From: Neiella litorisoli
Lineage (GTDB): Bacteria; Pseudomonadota; Gammaproteobacteria; Enterobacterales; Neiellaceae
Direction: 5' to 3'
Assembly (NCBI RefSeq): GCF_014773395.1
Contig: NZ_JACXAF010000004.1
Span: 164,832 to 228,831 of the forward strand
Length of the DNA stretch: 64,000 nucleotides
Shown piece by piece: positions 34,890 to 42,307 of the stretch. The position numbers were made by a program, and so were the translations under genes. The stretch's first letter is position 1. Each line of letters opens with the position of its first letter. Below the pieces are notes generated by a model, which saw only the letters and a list, made by a program, of their open reading frames with translations, had not been told where the DNA came from and searched no databases.

Positions 34890-35603
34890 ATGAATAAGGA
34901 CATCCTGTTAGCTAAACTCCGCGCTCTCCACGAACGTACCCCGGATTTTAACGAGTATTCTCCGACATCCATTGAGCATCACTCTTGGTTAGGCCAAGCG
35001 CATGCCCTGATAAACAGATGGGACGTACTGGAAGCATCAAGCTTAAAAACATCTGCTGACTTTCTTAGTTTTTCGGCCACAAGGGCAAAGAATATTTCTA
35101 CAATAATTGGCATTGTCCAGAGGGCAATATCAGATCTAGAACTAGATGTCCCTTTAGAAACGGAGCAAGCAACAGCCGCAGCTTATGGCTCAGGGGAAGT
35201 TTATGATGTATTTCGCAAGCTCAACGCTATTATATCTGCTGCTGAAAAATCGATTTTTTTAATTGATCCATATTTAGATGACACTATCCTCCACCAATAC
35301 CTAAACTCTAGAGCTACTCAAGTTGATGTCCGGTTACTAAGCAACAAGTTTCCAGAAAAGTTGATCGATGCAGCGGCCAAATATAATCAGCAATATGGGG
35401 ACGTCTTTGAGGTCCGCAGAACAAAGAAAATTCATGACCGTGTGATTTTCATTGATAACTTTGAGTGTTGGGTAGTAGGGCAATCATTGAAAGACGCAGC
35501 ACAAGCCAAGCCCACTTACATAGCCCCGCTTCCTCCAGATGTCGTTCAGGCGAAGCTAGACGAATATAACCTCATATGGGACGAATCAAAGGAAGTTCTT
35601 TAG
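34890..35603 (+). CDS. PLD-like/HDR-motif protein of the tRNA islet
   Basis: 237 residues. The N-terminal ~100 residues are helical without a recognised family. The C-terminal half (about 118-215) resembles a single phospholipase-D-like or MIT_C-like domain: KSIFLIDPYLDDTILHQYL, VDVRLLSNKFPEKLI, then KIHDRVIFIDNFECWVVGQSLKDA. The HxR-x4-D arrangement (His-Asp-Arg ... Asp) replaces the classical HxK, and only one copy is present, so a dimeric or non-catalytic domain is possible. Domains of this kind occur in phage-defence and effector proteins. Nothing in the neighbourhood confirms a defence role except its position as sole cargo of a tRNA islet. A weak AAAGGGA ribosome-binding site precedes the ATG. 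Confidence 0.65.
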   Translation: MNKDILLAKLRALHERTPDFNEYSPTSIEHHSWLGQAHALINRWDVLEASSLKTSADFLSFSATRAKNISTIIGIVQRAISDLELDVPLETEQATAAAYGSGEVYDVFRKLNAIISAAEKSIFLIDPYLDDTILHQYLNSRATQVDVRLLSNKFPEKLIDAAAKYNQQYGDVFEVRRTKKIHDRVIFIDNFECWVVGQSLKDAAQAKPTYIAPLPPDVVQAKLDEYNLIWDESKEVL

Positions 35604-35887
35604 TCCCATTGCCGGGAGCTTCCCTCTAAAACCAAGCACAAAATCCACTTAGAAATTTCGTTGATTTTCAGTGAAAGATATCGATTTCCTTACCTGTTAC
35701 TTCCGGAGGTGGGACGAATTAATTACTACCGAAGAAGATAGCAAGGGAGTTCATAGGGACAATAATCTTCATACGTCTGGCTGCTAAAAAGATCCTAGCG
35801 AGACACAAAGACACAAAAACGGGCTTATCATCCCAGTCTTGGAACTGAGAATAGATATCATATAAGTTGTAACTGATTGATTTTAAA
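35604..35887. other. Non-coding right part of islet
   Basis: No reading frame that looks like a gene. It contains the tandem repeat GACACAAAGACACAAA at 35802-35817, which mirrors the repeats at the left end, and A/T-rich sequence up to the tRNA-Leu CCA end. Confidence 0.5.
35802..35817. repeat. Tandem GACACAAA repeat at right end of islet
   Basis: Two adjacent perfect copies, about 70-85 bp from the tRNA-Leu 3' end, in the same orientation as those at 34783-34809. Likely remnant arm-type integrase sites. Confidence 0.5.
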
Positions 35888-35974
35888 TGGTGCCCGGGGC
35901 CGGACTTGAACCGGCACGATCTTACGATCGAGGGATTTTAAATCCCTTGTGTCTACCAATTTCACCACCCGGGC
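35888..35974 (-). tRNA. tRNA-Leu (UAA)
   Basis: 87 nt with encoded CCA. The acceptor GCCCGGG pairs with CCCGGGC. The D arm contains GTGAAATTGGTAGACAC. The anticodon arm AGGGA-TTTAAAA-TCCCT gives anticodon UAA. There is a long class II variable arm with a GATC/GATC stem, and a T arm GCCGG-TTCAAGT-CCGGC. Its 3' half doubles as the attachment site of the islet to its left. Confidence 0.95.
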
Positions 35975-35990
35975 ATCAAGGAAGTTGTGA

Positions 35991-36064
35991 TGGAGGCGGG
36001 TCCCGGAGTCGAACCGAGGTCCACGGATTTGCAATCCGCTGCATAGCCACTCTGCCAACCCGCC
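35991..36064 (-). tRNA. tRNA-Cys (GCA)
   Basis: 74 nt with encoded CCA. The acceptor GGCGGGT pairs with ACCCGCC. The anticodon loop TTGCAAA gives GCA. T arm TTCGACT. Cotranscribed in order Gly, Cys, Leu on the minus strand, with short spacers. Confidence 0.95.
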
Positions 36065-36101
36065 ATCACAGACGTTCAGAACCAAACTTAAGAGGAAAGT
36101 T

Positions 36102-36177
36102 TGGAGCGGCACATCGGGTTCGAACCGATGACCTCGACCTTGGCAAGGTCGCGCTCTACCAACTGAGCTAGTGCCGC
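36102..36177 (-). tRNA. tRNA-Gly (GCC)
   Basis: 76 nt with encoded CCA. The acceptor GCGGCAC pairs with GTGCCGC. D arm TAGCTCAGTTGGTAGAGC. The anticodon loop within CTTGCCAAG gives GCC. T arm TTCGAAC. First of the three-tRNA cluster, following pgsA. Confidence 0.95.
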
Positions 36178-36311
36178 GTTACATTTTTGAGCGGTGGTGT
36201 GCTCAAAACGTGGAGGGCATTCTACCCGTATTTACCTTGCAGTCAACCACTCCAGTTTAAGTTTTTTATGTTTTTGGGGCGTTTAGTCAGAAACTGAACA
36301 AACTGGCTGTT

Positions 36312-36860
36312 TTATGTCCTTTTCTTCATAAAGCGCCATGCGCTCGCCAAATAGATCATCATAGACCACAGGGTCAGTAGCGCCGCGACATAAAACAATG
36401 CAATTGCCAGATAAACCATATATTCGGACTGTTGCCATACCAAGCCGCCCAGCGACAGCATCTGTACCATGGTTTTCCATTTACCAATATTGCCGACTGC
36501 GACGGCTGCTCGCTCGCCAAGCTCGGCCATCCATTCTCGCAGCGCCGAAATGACAATCTCTCGACCAATCATGATGATCGCCGGAATGGTGATCCACAGG
36601 CTGTTGAAGTCAACGGCGACCAGCACCAGCGCGACCACCACCATGAGTTTGTCAGCAACCGGATCGAGGAATGCGCCAAAAGGCGATGTTTGCTGTAGCT
36701 TTCTGGCTAGGTAGCCATCGGCATAGTCAGTCAGAGAAGCAATCAGGAACACCAACATGGCGTAGAAGTTCTGATCGGCTACCGGCAGATAGAACATCAC
36801 CACGAAAACGGGGATTAGAAAAATACGAAAAAGAGTCAGAATATTCGGAAGCGTAAACAT
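36312..36860 (-). CDS. pgsA: CDP-diacylglycerol--glycerol-3-phosphate 3-phosphatidyltransferase
   Basis: Inner-membrane enzyme that makes phosphatidylglycerol phosphate from CDP-diacylglycerol and glycerol 3-phosphate, the committed step to phosphatidylglycerol and cardiolipin. 182 residues, the usual length. The CDP-alcohol phosphatidyltransferase signature is complete: SLTDYADGYLARKL followed by GAFLDPVADKLMV (D-x2-DG-x2-AR ... G-x3-D-x3-D). Several membrane helices, starting LPNILTLFRIFLIPVFVVMFYL. It follows uvrC by 61 bp and precedes the tRNA-Gly/Cys/Leu cluster, a classic gammaproteobacterial order. Confidence 0.97.
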   Translation of the reverse strand: MFTLPNILTLFRIFLIPVFVVMFYLPVADQNFYAMLVFLIASLTDYADGYLARKLQQTSPFGAFLDPVADKLMVVVALVLVAVDFNSLWITIPAIIMIGREIVISALREWMAELGERAAVAVGNIGKWKTMVQMLSLGGLVWQQSEYMVYLAIALFYVAALLTLWSMMIYLASAWRFMKKRT

Positions 36861-36921
36861 AATGCATATAACGAGTTTCAGCAGCCCCCTTTATACACTA
36901 ACGGCGGCGTTGTGACACGCC

Positions 36922-38778
36922 CTATTCCGGATGAAAATGATCGTAAATTTGCTGGGCCAGCGCTTTTGATATCCCCGGCACCTTACTCAAAGTTTCAACG
37001 CTGGCGGCTTTAATTCCTTGTAAACCGCCAAAGTTTTTTAACAAAGCCTGACGCCTTTTGTCGCCAACACCGGCAATTTGTTCGAGGGTTGAGGTGCGCT
37101 TGGCTTTGCCTCGTTGTTGGCGATGACCGCTAATGGCAAAGCGGTGTGCCTCATCGCGAATATGCTGCACTAGGTGCATTGCCGGCTCGGTGGCATCAAC
37201 GGCGATGGTTTCCCAAGTTTCGGATAACAATAACGAATCAAACTGGGCTTTGCGCTTATCGCCCTTTTTAATACCGATGAGCAAAGGCGCTTCGCAATCT
37301 GCTGGCCAGTTGACTTGCTCAAGTACTTCTTGTGCTTTACCAAGCTGGCCCTTGCCGCCATCGACAATCAACAAATCCGGCACTTTGCTGGGATCATCGA
37401 GCTTTTTGAAGCGGCGGGTGAGCACCTGCGCCATCGCCGCGTAGTCATCACCTGCGGTTATGCCAGAAATGTTGTAGCGTCGATATTCGCCATTGGCTGG
37501 GCCTTGGCCATTAAACACCACGCACGAGGCCACCGTCTGATCGCCTTGGGTGTGGCTGATATCAAAACATTCCATTCGATGGATGGGTTTATCCAGCTCA
37601 AGTAACTGCTGCAGCTGACTGAAACGCTGCTCTGCGGTTGTTCGATCGGCAAGCTTGTTAGCCAAGGTGGTATTAGCATTGGTTTGCGCTAATTCGAGAT
37701 ATTTTTTAGTTTCACCGCGCTGCCCTTGGCGCAATTGAATTGAGCGTTCGGTAACGGTTGCCAGCGCCTCGGCAATGACGCTAGCGCGCTCAGATGGCAA
37801 CTCAATAACCACAATGGCTGGCACATGGCGCTCGCTATTGTGGCTTAAGTAATACTGCATGATGAAGCTTTCAACAATCTCGTCGCGTTCAGTTTCAGCC
37901 GGAATTTTGGGAAAGTAACTGCGGCTTCCCAATAACTGACCATTACGAATAGACAGCACTTGAATACAGCACAGGCCGTGTTCATAGGCAGTGGCAAAGA
38001 CATCAATTTCTTCAGTTTCGCCACTCACGCCTTGTTGTTCTTGAATGGTTCTTAGCGATTGAATTTGATCTCGGATCTGCGCCGCCCGCTCAAATTCTAG
38101 CGCCATCGACGCTTGCTCCATGGCACTCATCAACTGCTCGATCAATTGTTGATGCTTGCCTTGCAAGAACAGCTGGGTGTGTTCCACTTGTTTGCTGTAA
38201 TCGGCATCACTCACCAAGCCCTCGACACAAGGACCGGAGCATCGTTTTAGCTGGTACTGCAGACAAGGCCGCGAGCGATTGGCGTAGTAAGAATCTTCAC
38301 ACTGGCGCACGGCGAATACTTTTTGCAGCAATTTGAGGCTGTGGCGCACTGCACCACCGGACGGAAACGGACCAAAGTAGCTGCCTTTGTGGCGCTTAGG
38401 GCCTCGATGAAACGCGAGCCGTGGATGGCGATGATCGCTCAACAGAATATACGGATACGATTTGTCATCGCGCATCAACACGTTATAGCGCGGTCGATGA
38501 GCTTTGATCAGGTTATTTTCCAAGATCAGCGCATCGGCTTCACTCAGCGTGACGGTCACTTCAATAGCGGCAATTTGCGCCACCAATGCGCGCGTTTTGC
38601 GGTTGAGCTGCTGCGTTCGAAAGTAACTGCTGAGGCGATTTTTTAGATTGCGTGCTTTGCCAACGTAAATAATTTCACGTTCGCTATCGTACATACGATA
38701 AACGCCGGGCGACTGAGTCACCCGGCGTAGGAAAGATTTTGCGTCAAATTGAACTGGCTGTTGGTCTTGCGCCGACAT
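36922..38778 (-). CDS. uvrC: Excinuclease ABC subunit C
   Basis: Nucleotide-excision-repair nuclease that makes the 3' and 5' incisions around a lesion with UvrAB. 618 residues, typical length. Domains: GIY-YIG endonuclease (about 15-95; SPGVYRMYDSEREIIYVGKA), a cysteine-containing segment (CEDSYYANRSRPCLQYQLKRCSGPC split over about 160-185), a UVR helix pair (about 205-240), an RNase H-like endonuclease domain (MECFDISHTQGDQTVASCVV, LLIVDGGKGQLGKA), and C-terminal helix-hairpin-helix motifs (IAGVGDKRRQALLKNFG). Only 3 bp after uvrY, so the two are co-transcribed, as in E. coli. Confidence 0.97.
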   Translation of the reverse strand: MSAQDQQPVQFDAKSFLRRVTQSPGVYRMYDSEREIIYVGKARNLKNRLSSYFRTQQLNRKTRALVAQIAAIEVTVTLSEADALILENNLIKAHRPRYNVLMRDDKSYPYILLSDHRHPRLAFHRGPKRHKGSYFGPFPSGGAVRHSLKLLQKVFAVRQCEDSYYANRSRPCLQYQLKRCSGPCVEGLVSDADYSKQVEHTQLFLQGKHQQLIEQLMSAMEQASMALEFERAAQIRDQIQSLRTIQEQQGVSGETEEIDVFATAYEHGLCCIQVLSIRNGQLLGSRSYFPKIPAETERDEIVESFIMQYYLSHNSERHVPAIVVIELPSERASVIAEALATVTERSIQLRQGQRGETKKYLELAQTNANTTLANKLADRTTAEQRFSQLQQLLELDKPIHRMECFDISHTQGDQTVASCVVFNGQGPANGEYRRYNISGITAGDDYAAMAQVLTRRFKKLDDPSKVPDLLIVDGGKGQLGKAQEVLEQVNWPADCEAPLLIGIKKGDKRKAQFDSLLLSETWETIAVDATEPAMHLVQHIRDEAHRFAISGHRQQRGKAKRTSTLEQIAGVGDKRRQALLKNFGGLQGIKAASVETLSKVPGISKALAQQIYDHFHPE

Positions 38779-38781
38779 TGA

Positions 38782-39435
38782 TTAGAGCTTGGTGCTGTCG
38801 AGCATACCATGGCGAATCGCCAAATGAGTCAACTCAACATCGCCATTAATCTCAAGCTTGCTGAACAAGCGATAACGGTAACTGTTGACGGTTTTTGGGC
38901 TGAGGTTTAATTGCTCAGAAATATCCTGAACCTTTTCCCCTCGGGTGATCATCATCATGATTTGCAGCTCTCGGTCTGATAAGTCATGAAACGGATTATC
39001 ACTTGCCCCTGGTTGGATTCGATATAACGCGATTTGTTGGGCGATTTCAGGCGCGATATAGCGTTGGCCAGTATGAACCTGACGAATGGCATTAATCACT
39101 TCATCTGGGCATGCATTTTTTGACAGGTAGCCAAACGCACCGGCTTGCATCACCTTACTCGGCAATGGATCTTCGGTATGAATGGTCAACACCATGATTT
39201 TGATATCTGGGTTGTAGCGAAGAATCTTTTTGGTGGCTTCAATACCACCGATACCTGGCATGTCCATGTCCATGTCCATTAAAATGACATCAGGCTCGTG
39301 CTCCCGACACCACTTAACGGCGGTCTCGCCAGATTCTGCTTCTCCAATAACTTTTATGCCGCGAACTTCTTCCAGAATACGCTTAATTCCTGTTCTGACG
39401 AGCTCGTGGTCGTCTACCAGAAATACATTGATCAA
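38782..39435 (-). CDS. uvrY: UvrY/GacA response regulator
   Basis: NarL/FixJ-type response regulator, partner of BarA/GacS in controlling Csr small RNAs, carbon storage and virulence-type traits. 217 residues. The receiver (about 1-120) has DDHELVR, the phosphoacceptor region PDVILMDMDMDMPGIGG and the lysine in GYLSKNA. The LuxR-type helix-turn-helix (about 150-210) has LSDRELQIMMMITRG and LSPKTVNSYRYRLFSKL. Compared with the standard LMD-M-x-MPG arrangement, this protein has two extra residues (Met-Asp) right after the phosphoacceptor Asp, created by a third copy of an ATGGAC repeat. Whether phosphorylation still works normally is unknown. Heads the uvrY-uvrC-pgsA operon. Confidence 0.95.
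   Translation of the reverse strand: MINVFLVDDHELVRTGIKRILEEVRGIKVIGEAESGETAVKWCREHEPDVILMDMDMDMPGIGGIEATKKILRYNPDIKIMVLTIHTEDPLPSKVMQAGAFGYLSKNACPDEVINAIRQVHTGQRYIAPEIAQQIALYRIQPGASDNPFHDLSDRELQIMMMITRGEKVQDISEQLNLSPKTVNSYRYRLFSKLEINGDVELTHLAIRHGMLDSTKL
39259..39279. repeat. Hexanucleotide repeat in uvrY receiver codons
   Basis: Three and a half tandem copies of CATGTC on the plus strand (ATGGAC in the coding strand), encoding MDMDMDM at the phosphorylation loop. Gain or loss of one unit keeps the frame and changes the loop by two residues; one unit fewer would give the standard spacing. Confidence 0.85.
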
Positions 39436-39646
39436 ACTAACACCTCTGAGACGGTTTTGCTTATTGTTCGTATCCGTTACATTGATGGACTGCGTATCCT
39501 AACGCGAGAGGGATGTTGCCATAACCAGCAGCCCCTACTGCCAGCACAAACAACCCTGCCAAGGTATAGCGCATCGCTTCCTGACGCAAGCAAAAAATAA
39601 AGCGCCAGGTAGCATTTTGATAACAATTTATTCGTATCTCAAAGCA

Positions 39647-40540
39647 TTAGCAGTTACTTGATGCCACTAATTCTTTGCCGGCAACCGACCACCAATAGCC
39701 ATTACAATGATCTGGCGCCAGAGTTTGTTGCTGTGGACTCGCCAATTGCGACCAGATGTGATCAATAACCTGTTTCATCTGCTGCGATTGGGGGCTGATC
39801 CGAAACCAATCAACCAGTCCCTGCATTGACGCAATATCGTTACTCAGGTCGTAGCAATAACCTGACTGAGTTTGGATACCGTTCAATACAAACATGGCTT
39901 TGTCTTCAAGGTTTTTAACCAAGCGACCATCGGGGTAATCAATGCAGCATTTTTTGCACTGATCTTTTGGCCGATCGAGCGAACGGGCCGTAAAGCAACG
40001 CGCCGAGTAAGCCAAAGGTAAATGGCCATAACCCAGCACCTCGACATCAAAGCGCTGACGGAGCCCTTCGGCTGTGGCTTGCTCTAGCATTCCTTTGAGC
40101 CAGTCTCGCGATAATTCAACGGGCATCACCCAGCTGACCATCCCCGCATCGAGCATTCGCTTTAACGCCGTCATGTTGTAGATATTGAGTGCCGAACCGG
40201 CAACGAATGGCAGTTTGTGCTCTTTTGCCAATTGCACCACGGCAATATCGTTGGCTTCGACCACCAACTCACCTTGCTCAAGGTACGGCACAATCATGTC
40301 TAATTCTTGCGGTGCTTCGATTAGTGCCAGCGTCGATAATCTTACCTGTTTGCCCGCTTGCACCAACTCTTTGGCAATGGCCAACCAGTCGGATAAACGG
40401 AGCTCTTTGCGTTTACTGCAAACGGCTTCACCTAGGTACACCCGCTGTACTGGGCTATCTGCGATGTCACGATAAAATTGTTCAATAGTCTGTTTGGGCC
40501 AGTAATACTGATTCGCGCCCAGAGATAATTGCATCGTCAT
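39647..40540 (-). CDS. ubiV: Anaerobic ubiquinone biosynthesis U32 protein UbiV
   Basis: With UbiU it forms the O2-independent hydroxylation system of ubiquinone synthesis. About 297 residues from the ATG at 40540 (MTMQLSLGANQYYW); in-frame extension to 40600 would overlap ubiU and is unlikely. Cluster-ligand cysteines are visible: one in YLGEAVCSKRKEL (near 42) and three in RCFTARSLDRPKDQCKKCC, a C-x12-C-x2-CC arrangement typical for the [4Fe-4S] U32 proteins. Starts 10 bp after the ubiU stop codon; same operon. Confidence 0.93.
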   Translation of the reverse strand: MTMQLSLGANQYYWPKQTIEQFYRDIADSPVQRVYLGEAVCSKRKELRLSDWLAIAKELVQAGKQVRLSTLALIEAPQELDMIVPYLEQGELVVEANDIAVVQLAKEHKLPFVAGSALNIYNMTALKRMLDAGMVSWVMPVELSRDWLKGMLEQATAEGLRQRFDVEVLGYGHLPLAYSARCFTARSLDRPKDQCKKCCIDYPDGRLVKNLEDKAMFVLNGIQTQSGYCYDLSNDIASMQGLVDWFRISPQSQQMKQVIDHIWSQLASPQQQTLAPDHCNGYWWSVAGKELVASSNC

Positions 40541-40550
40541 AGTTAATCCA

Positions 40551-41552
40551 TTACTTCCATGTTCTGTGGTAGGCACCAAGGGTAGTCTGGCAACCTTCAC
40601 TCAACTGTGCCATGGATGATTCCAGCACAGGGTCCAATTGATAATTGCTCGGATCGGCCTTGCATTGGTCGATTGCCGCGCGCCATGCCTTGGTCACTTC
40701 GGCCACATAGGCGGGGCTGCGCTGGCGGCCTTCAATTTTAACGGCGGCAATACCGGCCGCAATTAGCTTGGGCAGCAACGCCATCGTATTGAGGCTGGTT
40801 GGCTCTTCAAGGGCGTGATAAACCTCGCCGTCCACATCGAAACGGCCTTTACACAAGGTTGGATAACCAGCCTGTTCATCCGGCCCAAACTGGTCAATTA
40901 ACAAATCGTTCAATCGCGTTTGCATGCCGCCATTGGCCATCGGTTGCCAGCGAACAAACTTAGCCGGTGAGCAAGCGCCCACGGTGTTTGGTGATTCGCC
41001 AGTCAGATACGAGGACAAGTAACAACGGCCCTCGGACATAATGCACAAGCTACCAAAGGCAAACACTTCCAATTCAACATCGGTGCTCGCTGCCAACTGC
41101 TCCACCTGCTTCATCGACAGCACCCGCGGTAACACCACCCGTTTGACGTTAAATTCACTCTGATAATACCGAATCGCCGCACTACTGGTGGCGCTGGCTT
41201 GCACGGATAAATGAAGCTCTGTTTGCGGATACTTATTGGCGATGTAGTCAAGCACACCAATATCAGCCACAATCAGTGCATTCGCCCCGCTATTGACCGC
41301 GATGTCAGCGGCATATTGCCATCGTTGCTCCTGACCGGGATGGGCAAAGGTGTTAATCGCGATGTGGAGTTGGCGGCCATGTCTGGCGGTGTACTCAACG
41401 GCCTGCTGCAGGCGTTTTTCATTGAAATTAAGGCCGGCGAAATGGCGCGCATTGGTGTCATCTTTGAGGCCGAGATAAACGGCATCGGCACCGTGGTCAA
41501 CCGCAGCCTTTAGCGCGGGAAGTGAGCCAGCTGGACTCAGCAGTTCCATCAT
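40551..41552 (-). CDS. ubiU: Anaerobic ubiquinone biosynthesis U32 protein UbiU
   Basis: Peptidase-U32-family iron-sulfur protein, partner of UbiV in oxygen-independent ubiquinone hydroxylation. About 333 residues from the ATG pair at 41552/41549 (MMELLSPAGSLPALK); the longer start at 41564 adds four residues. Landmarks: GADAVYLGLKDDTNARHFAGLNF, VFAFGSLCIMSEGRCYLSSYLTG, GACSPAKFVRW and TLCKGRFDV, which contain the four expected cluster cysteines. HALEEPTSLN and AVKIEGRQRSPAYV are also typical of U32 proteins. Divergent from ubiT, as in E. coli. Confidence 0.94.
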   Translation of the reverse strand: MMELLSPAGSLPALKAAVDHGADAVYLGLKDDTNARHFAGLNFNEKRLQQAVEYTARHGRQLHIAINTFAHPGQEQRWQYAADIAVNSGANALIVADIGVLDYIANKYPQTELHLSVQASATSSAAIRYYQSEFNVKRVVLPRVLSMKQVEQLAASTDVELEVFAFGSLCIMSEGRCYLSSYLTGESPNTVGACSPAKFVRWQPMANGGMQTRLNDLLIDQFGPDEQAGYPTLCKGRFDVDGEVYHALEEPTSLNTMALLPKLIAAGIAAVKIEGRQRSPAYVAEVTKAWRAAIDQCKADPSNYQLDPVLESSMAQLSEGCQTTLGAYHRTWK

Positions 41553-41647
41553 GTCAGGTTCCAAAACTCATAAAGAGGCCCGATTGTAACGGCAGCTCAG
41601 CTGTTGTTTTTTGATTTGACCCCGTCAGGAGGTGGCCGGTTCATGCC

Positions 41648-41653
41648 TATAAT
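41648..41653 (+). promoter_or_regulatory. -10 element for ubiT
   Basis: Perfect TATAAT, 31 bp before the ubiT ATG. The -35 region is weak. TTGAT at 41611-41615 looks like one half of an FNR site, which would suit an activated anaerobic promoter, but the second half is absent. Confidence 0.5.
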
Positions 41654-41683
41654 GGCCCATCGTTTTTGTCAGCCCTAAAAACT

Positions 41684-42211
41684 ATGCTCAAATCCATACT
41701 CCACCGCGCCGTTATGCAAGCGCCGAAAGTTCTTCGATTACCGATTCAAACGCTTCCTTTTCACTGGTACAGCCGCCCTTTGCAACTCGCTTTGCAGCAA
41801 CTGTTGCAAGAGCAACTGGCAGACGGTGAGCTCGATTTCTTAGAGCAGCGCACCTTACAAGTGGATGTCTCGGATTTGTCCCTGTCGTTTATTATCACCC
41901 TGACTGATGAACAGCTGCAGGTGTTGCCACCATCAGTGGATGCCGATGTGGTATTTGCCGGCGAAAGTGCCGATTTGTTGTTAGTTGCTGCGCGCCGAAC
42001 CGACCCAGACACCTTGTTTTTCCGCCGTAAACTGTCGATATCGGGTGACACAGAGCTGGGCCTGGCAGCGAAAAACATGTTAGATGCGGTGGATTGGGAG
42101 CAACTGCCAAAACTCTTGATCACTATGCTGGATAAAACCGCCGCGCTAGTCGAGCAAGCCCAGCTAGCGGAGCAAAGTTCAACAAGCCAAGCCCAGTCTG
42201 CTCAGGCATAA
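41684..42211 (+). CDS. ubiT: SCP2-domain ubiquinone accessory protein UbiT
   Basis: Lipid-binding accessory protein for the anaerobic ubiquinone pathway, paralogous to UbiJ. 175 residues from the ATG at 41684; the TTG at 41666 is less likely because the -10 element lies so close. The SCP2 fold covers about 30-150, with LPIQTLPFHWYSRPLQLALQQ, LQVDVSDLSLSFIITLTDEQL and RRKLSISGDTELGLAAKNMLD. The tail is Gln/Ser/Ala-rich and probably disordered. Divergent from ubiUV, matching the known ubiT/ubiUV organisation. Confidence 0.92.
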   Translation: MLKSILHRAVMQAPKVLRLPIQTLPFHWYSRPLQLALQQLLQEQLADGELDFLEQRTLQVDVSDLSLSFIITLTDEQLQVLPPSVDADVVFAGESADLLLVAARRTDPDTLFFRRKLSISGDTELGLAAKNMLDAVDWEQLPKLLITMLDKTAALVEQAQLAEQSSTSQAQSAQA

Positions 42212-42307
42212 TACTCGGGTTATTTACCCACTACCCGAGCAAGTTGCAGCACTCAATCCAGTGCTGCAACCTTGGCCATTGAAATACACAGACGGACCAA
42301 ATTTGTG

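Larger units (their letters stand above)
34714..35887. mobile_element. Small tRNA-Leu-associated integrated islet
   Basis: About 1.2 kb between a displaced tRNA-Leu 3' copy and the intact tRNA-Leu gene. Both ends carry short GACACAAA repeats at similar distances from the att-like sequence, as expected of arm-type integrase sites. The interior has one PLD-like gene and visibly more A/T than the flanks. No integrase remains. The boundaries are inferred from the duplicated tRNA sequence. Confidence 0.7.

Noticed and set aside
34751..34972. Minus-strand reading frame of 73 codons as an integrase remnant
   Set aside because: No integrase catalytic residues or recognisable motif; it overlaps att and arm-site-like sequence and the start of the real gene on the other strand.
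34783..35817. GACACAAA repeats as a CRISPR array
   Set aside because: Repeats are only 8 bp, irregularly spaced or directly tandem, with no spacers and no cas genes.
41611..41627. Full FNR box upstream of ubiT
   Set aside because: Only TTGAT is present; the expected ATCAA half is replaced by CCCCG.
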